DNA from: an uncultured Bacteroidales bacterium
Lineage (GTDB): Bacteria; Bacteroidota; Bacteroidia; Bacteroidales; UBA932
DNA: 64,000 nt
Direction: 5' to 3'
NCBI GenBank assembly: GCA_949289565.1
Contig: CASEOO010000043.1
Coordinates: forward strand, 124,001-188,000
Part shown: one piece after another, positions 16,564-24,710 of the stretch
Layout of the letters: every line of letters begins with the position of its first letter
Position numbering within the stretch: the first letter of the stretch is position 1
Notes under the pieces: generated by a model
What the model saw: only the letters and a program-made list of their open reading frames with translations
Databases searched by the model: none
Told to the model about the DNA's origin: nothing
Translations under genes and position numbers: made by a program

Positions 16564-16575
16564 TATATCATTTAG

Positions 16576-17187
16576 TTATATTATCTGTTTGAGAAAATTA
16601 CATATGGCAATAATCTTCACTGGAGTATCACAGGCATTGCCGGAGGCAACTTTGTCATTTCCGGGAAGATTTTCAGAACAGTCCCCGGCATCATCAGCAC
16701 GATCTGTGATGATCAGGTCATATGGATTTCCGGAATAGGCATCAGTCCCGATCTTGAATTCTGCCCGTACAGCTGAAGATATGAAACGTGAAGTAAAGCA
16801 GGATGGACTTATCAGGTCTACGAACAGCCCGGTTTCTGCTGAAAACAGGCAAGCCTTCCTTTTTCGCCCGGAGATGTTCTTCGACATGCCTTTGGGTACG
16901 CCGAGCCAGTCCACATCACATCTGTTCAAAACCTCGCGGCCGCAGGCATGCACCATGGTCTTCCGCCCTATTTTTCTGAGGTCTAAGTAGATGAAAGAGA
17001 CAGATATGCCGCATCGGCTAAAGAATGTCTCCATCATTGCGCTATAGCGCAGGCAGTCCGGCTCCGTGCCGTCAAGCATCACCACGGCTGAACGTATGCT
17101 CCGCAAAGGGATGAGGCCAGTCGGCAGAGTGCTCGAGTATTTTTTCATCCGGAGACTCCGGAACCACGATTTCAACATTCCGGCCAT
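16576..17187 (-). CDS. DUF6913 family protein of unknown function
   Basis: A 203-residue soluble protein of a Bacteroidetes-specific family that I recognise by general pattern only: a basic N-terminus (MLKSWFRSLRMKKY), a central strand-rich part with SFIYLDLRKIG and DVDWLGVPKG, then FVDLISPSCFTSRFISSAVRAEFKIG and NPYDLIITD. It starts 3 bp after the PfkB-kinase stop codon and ends 12 bp before the DUF368 gene, so the three are likely cotranscribed. The C-terminal region contains a small ATTG-type hairpin (16636-16649) coding for VASGNA. No catalytic motif is evident; function unknown. Confidence 0.6.
   Translation of the reverse strand: MAGMLKSWFRSLRMKKYSSTLPTGLIPLRSIRSAVVMLDGTEPDCLRYSAMMETFFSRCGISVSFIYLDLRKIGRKTMVHACGREVLNRCDVDWLGVPKGMSKNISGRKRKACLFSAETGLFVDLISPSCFTSRFISSAVRAEFKIGTDAYSGNPYDLIITDRADDAGDCSENLPGNDKVASGNACDTPVKIIAICNFLKQII
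16636..16649 (+). repeat. Small ATTG hairpin inside the DUF6913 gene
   Basis: ATTGCC-GGA-GGCAA on the plus strand, antisense to the C-terminal variable part of the DUF6913 protein. Weak (5-bp stem), listed as a possible member of the dispersed family. Confidence 0.35.
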
Positions 17188-17190
17188 CTC

Positions 17191-18198
17191 TCAACTGTTT
17201 GAATTGCTTGAATGCGCGGCTACCAAAGCACGGATTTCCGCCTTGGCATCTTTCCAGCGCGGAATATCGATTTTAGTTCCAATGACCTCAACTACCTTGG
17301 CGGCAATGATGGACCCTACTTCCCCGCAGACTCTCAGCGGCATGCCGAGTGAATGTGCATACAGAAATCCCGCGGCGTATGTGTCGCCTGCCCCAGTCGC
17401 GTCTATAGTGTTTGCCGGCCAAGCCTCGATATAGTGGTATTCATCGCCGCTCTTGACCATGGACCCGTCTTTTCCCACCTTGACAACAGCGGTGGAACAG
17501 TGGCGTGCAAGTTCATCCAATGCCTCGCGCGGAGAAAGCCTGGTGAAAGATTTAGCCTCGGACTCGTTTGCGAAAACTATGTCCACATAGTGGTCCACAA
17601 TATCATGCAGGAAAGCCTCGTTCGATTCCACCACATTGTATGAAGCCATATCCAGGGAAATAATGCATCCTGCGGCTTTCGCCAGCTCGACCGCTTTTCT
17701 GATAAGATTCTGGTTCTGGACCAGATACCCTTCTATATGGAAATAGTCATAGCCTTCGAAATATTCAGGCTTCAAGTCCTCCGGCACCAGTTCCAATGCG
17801 GCGCCGAGATAGACAGCGAAAGTCCTTTCCGCATTCGGAGCAGTGATGAACACCATGGCCCTGCCCGAAGAGTTGACTCCTTTCAGCAATGTAGACCTGA
17901 TGCCGTACTGCTCCTGATCGCTCTTGTAAAGATGCCCGAGCTCATCGTCTCCTATTTTTCCTATGAACCCGGATTTCATGCCGAAAATAGCTGTTCCGGT
18001 GATAGTGTTGGCTGCAGACCCTCCGGCGACGTACTGCACACCCATCTGCCTCAATGTCTGCCATATTCTGTCGCCTGTCGTTTTGTCTACATGCTGCATG
18101 CTGCCCTTCGGCAGATGGAACTGCCTCAGGAGAGAGTCATCCTGAAGGACAGCAAGTATGTCCGTCAGGGCGTTTCCCATACCTAAAATCGATTTCAT
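17191..18198 (-). CDS. PfkB-family carbohydrate/nucleoside kinase (adenosine-kinase-like)
   Basis: A 335-residue ribokinase-fold kinase that phosphorylates a sugar or nucleoside hydroxyl. The N-terminal GMGNALTDILAVL, the substrate loop VQYVAGGSAANT, the GFIGKIGDDELG block and the catalytic anion-hole signature NTIDATGAGDTYAAGFLYA (catalytic Asp in GAGD) are all present. Bacteroidales copies are annotated as adenosine kinase or generic PfkB; the substrate cannot be settled here. The start is the ATG at 18196-18198 (MKSILGMGN); the open frame continues upstream through the promoter region but without similarity. It is the first gene of the PfkB-DUF6913-DUF368 unit and divergent from the LPG-synthase-like gene. 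Confidence 0.88.
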   Translation of the reverse strand: MKSILGMGNALTDILAVLQDDSLLRQFHLPKGSMQHVDKTTGDRIWQTLRQMGVQYVAGGSAANTITGTAIFGMKSGFIGKIGDDELGHLYKSDQEQYGIRSTLLKGVNSSGRAMVFITAPNAERTFAVYLGAALELVPEDLKPEYFEGYDYFHIEGYLVQNQNLIRKAVELAKAAGCIISLDMASYNVVESNEAFLHDIVDHYVDIVFANESEAKSFTRLSPREALDELARHCSTAVVKVGKDGSMVKSGDEYHYIEAWPANTIDATGAGDTYAAGFLYAHSLGMPLRVCGEVGSIIAAKVVEVIGTKIDIPRWKDAKAEIRALVAAHSSNSNS

Positions 18199-18224
18199 CA
18201 GAAACGTTTTTACGCAATAAGCCA

Positions 18225-18272
18225 CAAAGATAGGGATTTTTATTCGCAATTCCGGTTTTTTGGATAAATTTG
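18225..18272. promoter_or_regulatory. Divergent -7 boxes between the PfkB and membrane-protein genes
   Basis: TATCTTTG on the minus strand (18225-18232) faces the PfkB unit and TAAATTTG on the plus strand (18265-18272) faces the membrane-protein gene. Neither has a clear TTG at the ideal distance. The plus-strand box overlaps an in-frame TTG at 18260, which argues for the later ATG at 18305. Confidence 0.45.
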
Positions 18273-18304
18273 CGGAGATTATCAGTACAGGAAGCACCCG
18301 GGCG

Positions 18305-19345
18305 ATGAATATGAAGAAAAAAGATTACGGAACCGACATCATAAAATATCTGCTGTCAGCGGCGTTTGCCTGCTTTCTTCTATACTTCACTTTCAGAGGA
18401 GTAAAATGGGATGCCTTCCTCGAAGGTCTCAAGTCATGCCGGCTCAGCTATATAGCAGTCTCCATGGGAGCAGGGATAGCGGCGTTCTGGTTCAGAGGGC
18501 TGAGGTGGAGAGAAATACTGCGTCCCATCGACAGAAGCATCACCCGCCGGGCAGCATTCAATGCCGTCAACATCGGCTATATCGCAAATTTTGTTTTCCC
18601 AAGAATCGGTGAATTCGTCCGCTGCGGCTTCATCACTAAAAATTCATTGCCCGAAACGGGCAATGACAATAAGGACAGCTTCGGGACAGTCAAAAAGAAA
18701 GCCTCCTACGACAAAGTACTGGGAACGGTGGTCCTGGAACGGAGCTGGGACATGGTGACCATGTTACTGTTTCTTATACTGCTGCTGGTTTTCAGATGGA
18801 AAGAGTTCGGCAGTTTCTTCGTGGAGAAAATGTGGAAGCCATTTGAAGAAAATCTGAATTTCAGTCTCTGGTGGCTTCTGCTGGGAGCGGCCGCATTGTG
18901 CGCGGCTGGAATTTACGCAATATACAGGACACGGAACAGATTCCGTTTTTCCAGGGCCGCGGCCAATATTTGCAAAGGCCTGCTGCAAGGTGTATTCTCT
19001 TGCATTAAAATGAAGCGGAAATGGAAGTTCTTCTTCTATACAGGTGTCATCTGGCTGATGTACTGGCTGATGAGCGCGGCTACAATGAGCGCCATGCCGG
19101 GGCTGGACGGCCTGGGACCAGTAGATGCTCTGTTTCTGATGATAGCAGGCAGCTTCGGCTGGCTGGTGCCTGTGCCAGGAGGATTCGGGGCATTTCACTT
19201 CATAGTGTCCCTTGCGCTGTCGACAATATACGGCATACCTTTCGAGACAGGGCTTATTTTTGCCACGCTTTCCCATGAATCCCAGGCCATCACAATGGCT
19301 GTATGCGGAGGCATTTCCTATCTGGATGAAACTTTCAGAAAATAA
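18305..19345 (+). CDS. Membrane protein of the LPG-synthase TM / UPF0104 family
   Basis: A 346-residue polytopic membrane protein with about eight hydrophobic segments, of the family that includes the transmembrane domain of lysylphosphatidylglycerol synthase and AglD-like proteins. Features are FWFRGLRWREILRPI after the second segment, NIGYIANFVFPRIGEFVRCG (the typical 'GY..N...P.R.GE..R' motif), VVLERSWDM, and the C-terminal GWLVPVPGGFGAFHFIVSLA. No soluble aminoacyl-transferase domain follows, so lysyl-lipid synthesis is unlikely; a lipid or glycolipid transport role is possible. Between the motif and VLERSWD lies a variable loop that contains an ATTG hairpin (18645-18665). The start at 18305 is preferred over the promoter-embedded TTG. 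Confidence 0.8.
   Translation: MNMKKKDYGTDIIKYLLSAAFACFLLYFTFRGVKWDAFLEGLKSCRLSYIAVSMGAGIAAFWFRGLRWREILRPIDRSITRRAAFNAVNIGYIANFVFPRIGEFVRCGFITKNSLPETGNDNKDSFGTVKKKASYDKVLGTVVLERSWDMVTMLLFLILLLVFRWKEFGSFFVEKMWKPFEENLNFSLWWLLLGAAALCAAGIYAIYRTRNRFRFSRAAANICKGLLQGVFSCIKMKRKWKFFFYTGVIWLMYWLMSAATMSAMPGLDGLGPVDALFLMIAGSFGWLVPVPGGFGAFHFIVSLALSTIYGIPFETGLIFATLSHESQAITMAVCGGISYLDETFRK
18645..18665 (+). repeat. ATTG hairpin encoding a variable loop of the membrane protein
   Basis: CATTGCCCG-AAA-CGGGCAATG: a perfect 9-bp stem with a triloop, in frame within the coding sequence and translated as part of NSLPETGND. It lies in a hydrophilic loop between conserved motifs. Confidence 0.7.
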
Positions 19346-19427
19346 CACTCCGGCCAGGATATTGGCGCCAGCCTGGGATTGCCGAGAAAAATTTGGCCAA
19401 TGAATCTTCTTTATTAAATATAAGTTG

Positions 19428-19435
19428 TATTTTTG
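19428..19435 (+). promoter_or_regulatory. -7 box upstream of lysS
   Basis: TATTTTTG matches TAnnTTTG and lies about 150 bp before the lysS ATG, giving a long leader that holds the two tandem hairpins at 19498-19537. No convincing -33 TTG is seen. Confidence 0.4.
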
Positions 19436-19497
19436 CAGTCCGGCATACGGTCTCCCGGGTGAGTCAAAAGTCGCGAAACCTTTCTGATCACCCTGGC

Positions 19498-19537
19498 ATT
19501 GTCATGAAATGACACGGATATTGTCATGGAATGACAC
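19498..19537 (+). repeat. Two tandem 18-bp ATTG hairpins in the lysS leader
   Basis: ATTGTCATGAAATGACAC (19498-19515) and ATTGTCATGGAATGACAC (19520-19537) differ by one base, in the loop, and repeat with a 22-bp period. Each is a TGTCAT/ATGACA palindrome with a GAA or GGA triloop. They could be hairpins in the lysS leader RNA or a pair of DNA-binding sites. Confidence 0.75.
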
Positions 19538-19586
19538 CTGAAAAAGGGGCCGGCCTGGCAAATGGAAATATAATTTTTGCAAGCAT

Positions 19587-21107
19587 ATGGAAAATTTGGA
19601 TTTGAACGAGCAGGAGAGGAACAGGCGCGAAGCCCTCGGAAAACTCAGGGAACTGGGCATCGATCCCTACCCTGCCGCACTGTACCCGGTAAATGCCACA
19701 GCTCAAAAGATAAAGGACGAATACGACCCGGAAAAAGGGAATCTTTCGGATACAGTCATAGCCGGAAGAATCATGTCCCGCAGAATCATGGGCGCCGCTT
19801 CATTCATCGAACTTCAGGATGAAACAGGCAGGATACAGGTGTATGTCAAGCGAGATGAAATCTGCCCGGGTGAAGACAAGACGATGTACAATACCGTGTT
19901 CAAGAAACTTCTGGACATCGGAGACATCATCGGCATCAAGGGTTATGCATTCATCACTCAGACCGGGCAGCTGTCAGTGCATGCAAAAGAGCTGACCCTG
20001 TTGAGCAAATCTCTCAGGGTGCTGCCTATAGTGAAGGAAAAGGACGGAGAAGTATATGACGCGTTCTCAGACCCGGAGCTGAAATACAGGCAGAGATATG
20101 TAGACCTCATAGTGAATCCTGACGTGCGCAAGACATTCGTCATGAGAAGCCAGATCATAGCCACGATGAGGGAATATTTCAACGAAGCCGGATGTCTCGA
20201 GGTAGAGACTCCTATCCTCCAGCCTATACCGGGAGGAGCTACGGCCAGGCCTTTCATCACCCATCACAACGCACTGGATATAGACCTCTATCTGCGCATA
20301 GCGAACGAGCTCTATCTGAAAAGGCTGATAGTAGGCGGATACTCAGGCGTTTACGAATTCGCCAAAGACTTCAGGAACGAGGGCATGGACAAGACCCACA
20401 ATCCGGAGTTCACCTGCATGGAGATATACGTGGCCTACAAGGACTATATGTGGATGATGGAATTCACGGAGAAGATGCTCGAAAAGATAGCTGCAAGGCT
20501 CCATGGAACCACGGTGGTCACCATAGGGGACAAACAGGTGGACTTCAAGCCGCCATACCGCCGTCTGCCTATACTGGAGGCTATAAAGGAATACGCCGGA
20601 GTGGACATTGCCGGCATGGACGAGGCACAGCTGAGGGAGACTTGCGCAAAGCTCAATGTGCCTGTGACCAAGGAAATGGGAGAAGGGAAGCTCATAGACG
20701 CCATTTTCGGAGAATATTGTGAAAAGAATCTGGTGCAGCCTGTCTTCATCACAGACTATCCTGTAGCCATGTCTCCGCTCACAAAGAGGCACCGTTCGAA
20801 TCCAGGGCTGACAGAGCGCTTTGAACTTTTCGTATGCGGGAAGGAACTGGCCAATGCATACAGCGAGCTGAACGACCCTATAGACCAGCTCGGACGATTC
20901 CAGGATCAGCTGAAACAGCGTGAGCATGGCGACGACGAGGCTATGTACATCGACATGGACTTCATGCGCGCCCTGGAATATGGCATGCCTCCGACTTCAG
21001 GAATGGGCATGGGCATCGACCGTCTGACTATGTTCATGACGAACTCGCCTACTATACAGGACGTGCTCTTCTTCCCTCAGATGAGGCCGAAGCCGGTGGA
21101 AAAATGA
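19587..21107 (+). CDS. lysS: Lysyl-tRNA synthetase, class II
   Basis: Charges tRNA-Lys with lysine. The 506-residue protein has the N-terminal OB-fold anticodon-binding domain ([20 protein letters not shown], about 58-150) and the class II catalytic core: motif 1 [19 protein letters not shown], motif 2 [20 protein letters not shown], and motif 3 [11 protein letters not shown] near the end. Length equals the E. coli enzyme, without the C-terminal extension some Bacteroidales copies carry. The ATG at 19587 is the only sensible start. The downstream methyltransferase gene overlaps its stop by 4 bp (ATGA), so these genes are cotranscribed. Confidence 0.97.
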   Translation: MENLDLNEQERNRREALGKLRELGIDPYPAALYPVNATAQKIKDEYDPEKGNLSDTVIAGRIMSRRIMGAASFIELQDETGRIQVYVKRDEICPGEDKTMYNTVFKKLLDIGDIIGIKGYAFITQTGQLSVHAKELTLLSKSLRVLPIVKEKDGEVYDAFSDPELKYRQRYVDLIVNPDVRKTFVMRSQIIATMREYFNEAGCLEVETPILQPIPGGATARPFITHHNALDIDLYLRIANELYLKRLIVGGYSGVYEFAKDFRNEGMDKTHNPEFTCMEIYVAYKDYMWMMEFTEKMLEKIAARLHGTTVVTIGDKQVDFKPPYRRLPILEAIKEYAGVDIAGMDEAQLRETCAKLNVPVTKEMGEGKLIDAIFGEYCEKNLVQPVFITDYPVAMSPLTKRHRSNPGLTERFELFVCGKELANAYSELNDPIDQLGRFQDQLKQREHGDDEAMYIDMDFMRALEYGMPPTSGMGMGIDRLTMFMTNSPTIQDVLFFPQMRPKPVEK

Positions 21108-21931
21108 GGGTAGAATCTGTCACTTCCGCACAGAATCCGAAGATCAAGGAACTTCTCGCGCTTCAGGAGAAATCCAGGCTGAGGCGTGAGAAGAATCTGT
21201 TTGTAGTGGAGGGCAGACGGGAGCTGAACCGCTGTCTGGATGCCGGCTATCGCATAAAGACCCTGTTTACATGTCCGGAAATATGTTCTGAACAGGATAT
21301 AGAGGAAATATCCGAAAAAATTCTGTCCCAGAAGCCCCTGCCGGGGCAATGCGAGCCATCGCTGATCGAAATCCCGGCCGTTCTCTACGAGAAAGTCGCA
21401 TACAGAGGAGGCACTGAAGGGCTGATAGCCGAGGCGGTTATGGCCCCTGCAAGCCTGGAAGGGCTGCATCTCAGGGAAAATCCTCTGATCGTGGTTCTGG
21501 AGTCAGTCGAAAAGCCAGGCAACCTGGGAGCAGTCCTGCGCAGTGCGGATTCGGCAGGCGCAGATGCTGTCATAGTATGCGACCCTCTTACGGACCTGTA
21601 CAATCCGAATCTCATCAGGGCGAGCACAGGGGCGGTTTTTTCAACCCCAGTCGCGATCGCCAGTTCTCAAGAAAGCATAGAATGGCTGAAAGCCAATAAA
21701 ATACAGATATTGACAGCGCAGCTGCAAGACTCTGAACTGTACTACAACACCGATATGACCCCCGGCACAGCCATAGTGATGGGCACTGAATCCACAGGGC
21801 TTACCGATATATGGAGAGAAAATGCAGACAGGCACATCAGGATTCCGATGCTTGGAAAACTGGATTCGCTGAATGTGTCAGTCTCTGCGGCCATTCTCCT
21901 TTACGAAGCTGTCAGACAACGCAACCGATGA
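21104..21931 (+). CDS. SpoU/TrmH-family RNA 2'-O-methyltransferase
   Basis: A 275-residue SPOUT methyltransferase that would methylate a ribose 2'-OH in rRNA or tRNA using S-adenosylmethionine. The N-terminal substrate-binding domain has [18 protein letters not shown] and FVVEGRREL. The knotted catalytic domain has motif 1 [19 protein letters not shown] (with the usual Asn and Arg), motif 2 [10 protein letters not shown] and motif 3 [19 protein letters not shown]. The exact target (RlmB-like 23S G2251 or another site) is not determinable. It overlaps lysS by 4 bp and is followed 10 bp later by the shikimate dehydrogenase gene. A GC-rich ATTG hairpin (21334-21351) encodes part of the linker between its domains. 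Confidence 0.9.
   Translation: MRVESVTSAQNPKIKELLALQEKSRLRREKNLFVVEGRRELNRCLDAGYRIKTLFTCPEICSEQDIEEISEKILSQKPLPGQCEPSLIEIPAVLYEKVAYRGGTEGLIAEAVMAPASLEGLHLRENPLIVVLESVEKPGNLGAVLRSADSAGADAVIVCDPLTDLYNPNLIRASTGAVFSTPVAIASSQESIEWLKANKIQILTAQLQDSELYYNTDMTPGTAIVMGTESTGLTDIWRENADRHIRIPMLGKLDSLNVSVSAAILLYEAVRQRNR
21334..21351 (-). repeat. ATTG hairpin in the methyltransferase interdomain linker
   Basis: On the minus strand CATTGCCCC-GGCA-GGGGC. In the protein the segment reads [10 protein letters not shown], between the N-terminal domain and the catalytic domain, a region that varies in the family. Confidence 0.55.
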
Positions 21932-21941
21932 TGCTGAAACC

Positions 21942-22805
21942 ATGAAAAAGTTTGGCCTGATAGGCAACCCCATAAAGACATCCCTGAGCCCGGCGCTTTT
22001 CACTGCCGGATACAGCGGGAAATATACATACGACCTCATAGAGGAAGCAGATTTCGAAACTGCATACAGAAAATTCCTGGACGAGTATTCAGGAATAAAT
22101 GTCACTGCGCCGTTCAAAATGGACGCTTTCCGCCAGGCTGACAGGAAAAGCGGCGTCTGTCTGAGTCTAGGGGCGGCAAATCTCATCCTGAAAGACGAGG
22201 ACGGAAAGACCTCGGCGCACAATACAGATTTCGCCGGCATCATTTTGTCTATCCTGGAAGCAATACTTCCAGAAAGCGGCTTCGAATACTTCAATATGTA
22301 CGGACAGGATTTCTCCTCTGTCAAAGAGATGCTTCCCACCATGTACGGACACAAGCCGAAAGCGCTTATAGCCGGATGCGGCGGAGCCGGAAGGGCGGCG
22401 GCCGCGGCGGCGGCATCGATCGGGTACGAAACCATGCTGCTGAACAGGACGGTTTCCAAAGCTTTGCGTATAGCGGAAGAAATGCCTGAACACAATTTCA
22501 AGACAGGGGACATGGGCATGCTGCCGCAATATCTCGAAAAAGCAGACCTGCTCATTTATACCATACCTGAAAGGATTCCCGAGCTGGACATTCTGGGCAA
22601 GAAGAGCTTCGGCGGACATGGAAAAATCATACTTGAAGCGAATTACAAGAACCCGTCTTTCGGCAGCAGGGAGCAGAAAATAATCCATGACACAGGGGGC
22701 ATATACGTCTCTGGGAAAAGATGGCTGCTGTACCAGGCCCTGGCTGGCTTCAAACTGTTTACGGGAGAAAATCCAGACTTTGAGAAAATGTCCGCGGTTT
22801 TATAA
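21942..22805 (+). CDS. aroE: Shikimate dehydrogenase-like protein
   Basis: NADP-dependent reduction of 3-dehydroshikimate to shikimate in aromatic amino-acid synthesis. The 287-residue product has the substrate site LSPALF (Ser of the S-x-S motif), the NVTAPFK block with the catalytic lysine, AHNTDFAG with the catalytic aspartate, the glycine-rich nucleotide-binding loop GCGGAGRAAA and the C-terminal YQALAGFKLFTG. The start is the ATG at 21942 (MKKFGLIGNP); the open frame begins earlier but overlaps the previous gene. An insertion of about 30 residues after NTDFAGI relative to compact AroE proteins is seen here (YFNMYGQDFSSVKEML). Third gene of the lysS operon. Confidence 0.85.
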   Translation: MKKFGLIGNPIKTSLSPALFTAGYSGKYTYDLIEEADFETAYRKFLDEYSGINVTAPFKMDAFRQADRKSGVCLSLGAANLILKDEDGKTSAHNTDFAGIILSILEAILPESGFEYFNMYGQDFSSVKEMLPTMYGHKPKALIAGCGGAGRAAAAAAASIGYETMLLNRTVSKALRIAEEMPEHNFKTGDMGMLPQYLEKADLLIYTIPERIPELDILGKKSFGGHGKIILEANYKNPSFGSREQKIIHDTGGIYVSGKRWLLYQALAGFKLFTGENPDFEKMSAVL

Positions 22806-22850
22806 GAAATAATGACTAAATTGCAGGATTGGCCGAGAGAACAGTGCGAC

Positions 22851-23291
22851 ATGAACAAAGTGATGCTCATAGGAAATGTGGGGAACGACCCTGAGGTAAG
22901 ATACTTGGAAGGGAACTCAAAAGTTGCAACATTCAGAATAGCAACCAATGAGCAATTCCTGGACAAGGATGGCAAGCTGAAGGAGATAACTCTATGGCAC
23001 ACCGTGACTGTGTGGAGGAAGATGGCCGACATGGTGGAGCAGCTTGTCAGGAAAGGAAGCCAGCTGTACGTGGAAGGAAGGCTTAGATACCGCACGTGGA
23101 CTGACAGGAGCGGCACTGAAAGGACGTTGGCGGAGATAGCCGGAGACAGCATCGAGATCCTGGACAGAAAGACAGCGATGCAGGCTGCCGGGCATACAAA
23201 ACCTGAAACGGCTGTCAGGGCAGAACAGAAGGCTGAGAAAAAAAAGTCTGGGCCACATATCGAGGAAGTGGACGACGGCATACCGTTCTGA
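22851..23291 (+). CDS. ssb: Single-stranded DNA-binding protein
   Basis: Binds single-stranded DNA during replication, repair and recombination. The 146-residue product has one OB-fold (MNKVMLIGNVGNDPEVRYLE to about residue 100, with WHTVTVWRKMADMVEQLVRKG) followed by a charged, Lys/Glu-rich linker and the acidic C-terminal tip EEVDDGIPF that recruits partner proteins (E. coli tip DDDIPF). The start is taken at MNKVMLIG (22851); 13 further in-frame codons upstream from an ATG at 22812 lack similarity. It follows the shikimate dehydrogenase gene by 45 bp. The acidic tip is intact. Confidence 0.93.
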   Translation: MNKVMLIGNVGNDPEVRYLEGNSKVATFRIATNEQFLDKDGKLKEITLWHTVTVWRKMADMVEQLVRKGSQLYVEGRLRYRTWTDRSGTERTLAEIAGDSIEILDRKTAMQAAGHTKPETAVRAEQKAEKKKSGPHIEEVDDGIPF

Positions 23292-23316
23292 AGCGCGTCA
23301 TCTTGCTTGGAAGGGC

Positions 23317-23333
23317 ATTGCCGCATGCGGCAT
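23317..23333 (+). repeat. ATTG palindrome between ssb and purA
   Basis: ATTGCCGCATGCGGCAT: a perfect 14-bp palindrome (TGCCGCATGCGGCA) with the ATTG cap, 25 bp after ssb and 40 bp before purA. It has no T-tract, so a role as terminator is doubtful. Confidence 0.6.
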
Positions 23334-23372
23334 AAGGCAAAGATAGAATTTTAAAATTATATACTGAATATC

Positions 23373-24632
23373 ATGAAATTAGACGTAGTACTCGGACTCC
23401 AGTGGGGAGATGAAGGCAAGGGCAAGATAGTAGATGTCCTCGCCGGAAATTATCCAGTCGTGGCGAGATTCCAAGGCGGGCCAAATGCAGGGCACTCACT
23501 TCATTTCGAAGGCAAAAGCTTCGTGCTCAGATCGATACCTTCAGGAATCTTCAGGAAAGACGCGATGAACATCATAGGAAACGGCGTAGTTCTGGACCCG
23601 ATCACTTTCAAAAAGGAATGTGAAAACATCGAGGCTACAGGAGTGCCTGTAAAAGACAGGATAGCAGTGGCTAAAAAGGCTCATCTGATTCTGCCTACGC
23701 ACAGGCTTCTGGACGCCGCGAATGAAGCCGCTATGGGGAAAGGCAAGATCGGCTCCACCCTCAAGGGCATAGGCCCGACTTACACAGACAAAGTGAGCCG
23801 GAACGGACTGCGTGTAGGAGATGTCCTCGCCCCTGATTTCGCAGACAGATACCGCAAGCTGAAAGAAAGACATGTGAAAATGCTGTCACAGATGCATTTC
23901 GACTGCAATCCGGAGGCTGAAGAGGCTGATTTCTTCGAGGCTGTCGAATATCTGAAGCAGTTCAAGCTGGTGGACTGCGAGTACTATGTGAACCATCTGC
24001 TGGAAGAGAAGTCCATACTCGCTGAAGGCGCACAGGGATCGATGCTGGACATCGACTACGGCTCATATCCTTTCGTGACCTCATCCTCCACGGCATGTGC
24101 AGGAGCATGCATCGGGCTCGGAGTCTCTCCTTCGAAAATAGGCCATGTATACGGCATTTTCAAGGCTTACTGCACCAGGGTCGGCAGCGGTCCGTTCCCG
24201 ACAGAACTGTTTGACGAGACCGGAGAGAAGCTCAGGAAAATCGGAAATGAATTCGGGGCTGTCACAGGAAGGCCTCGCAGATGCGGATGGCTGGACCTGG
24301 TGGCACTGAAATATGCAGTGATGCTCAGCGGAGTTACAGACCTGATAATGATGAAATCCGACTGTCTGGACTCATTCGAAACCATCAAAGTGTGCACCTC
24401 ATACAAGGTGGACGGAATAGAAACAGACCAGATTCCTTTCGACACATACGCACACATAGAACCGGTTTACACTGAATTCAAGGGGTGGAATGCCGACCTG
24501 ACAGGATGCCGCGATGAAAAAGAGCTTCCTGAAGAATTCACCAGCTATATTGCGTTCATGGAGAAATATCTCGGAGTGCCTATAAAAATCATTTCCCTCG
24601 GGCCGGACAGGGACGCCACCATCATGCGATAG
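23373..24632 (+). CDS. purA: Adenylosuccinate synthetase
   Basis: Catalyses the GTP-dependent condensation of IMP with aspartate, the first committed step to AMP. The 419-residue protein carries the N-terminal GTP-binding loop LQWGDEGKGKIVDVLA with the catalytic Asp, the IMP-binding GGPNAGHSL, IGSTLKGIGPTYTDK, the GAQGSMLDIDYGSYPFVTSS block, and the C-terminal base-recognition GRPRRCGWLDL and SLGPDRDATI. Length and motifs are standard. It lies between ssb and two MFS transporter genes in the same direction; whether these are one transcript is uncertain because each gap holds an ATTG hairpin. Confidence 0.97.
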   Translation: MKLDVVLGLQWGDEGKGKIVDVLAGNYPVVARFQGGPNAGHSLHFEGKSFVLRSIPSGIFRKDAMNIIGNGVVLDPITFKKECENIEATGVPVKDRIAVAKKAHLILPTHRLLDAANEAAMGKGKIGSTLKGIGPTYTDKVSRNGLRVGDVLAPDFADRYRKLKERHVKMLSQMHFDCNPEAEEADFFEAVEYLKQFKLVDCEYYVNHLLEEKSILAEGAQGSMLDIDYGSYPFVTSSSTACAGACIGLGVSPSKIGHVYGIFKAYCTRVGSGPFPTELFDETGEKLRKIGNEFGAVTGRPRRCGWLDLVALKYAVMLSGVTDLIMMKSDCLDSFETIKVCTSYKVDGIETDQIPFDTYAHIEPVYTEFKGWNADLTGCRDEKELPEEFTSYIAFMEKYLGVPIKIISLGPDRDATIMR

Positions 24633-24669
24633 AAAGAATCCGGACCGGACATCTATAAAATAATATGAC

Positions 24670-24695
24670 ATTGTCACCGGCATGCCGGTGACAAT
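24670..24695 (+). repeat. 26-bp perfect ATTG palindrome before the first MFS gene
   Basis: Two 13-bp arms that are exact complements (ATTGTCACCGGCA and TGCCGGTGACAAT) with no loop. It is the longest member of the family and ends 15 bp before the ATG of the transporter gene, where a hairpin could block ribosome access. It could equally be a repressor site. Confidence 0.75.
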
Positions 24696-24710
24696 GATAA
24701 ATTTGAAAAA

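Noticed and set aside
19365..19400. ATTGGCGCCA and TTGGCCAATGA motifs after the LPG-synthase-like gene
   Set aside because: They resemble the ATTG hairpin family but do not form a clear stem of their own; left out of the repeat list.
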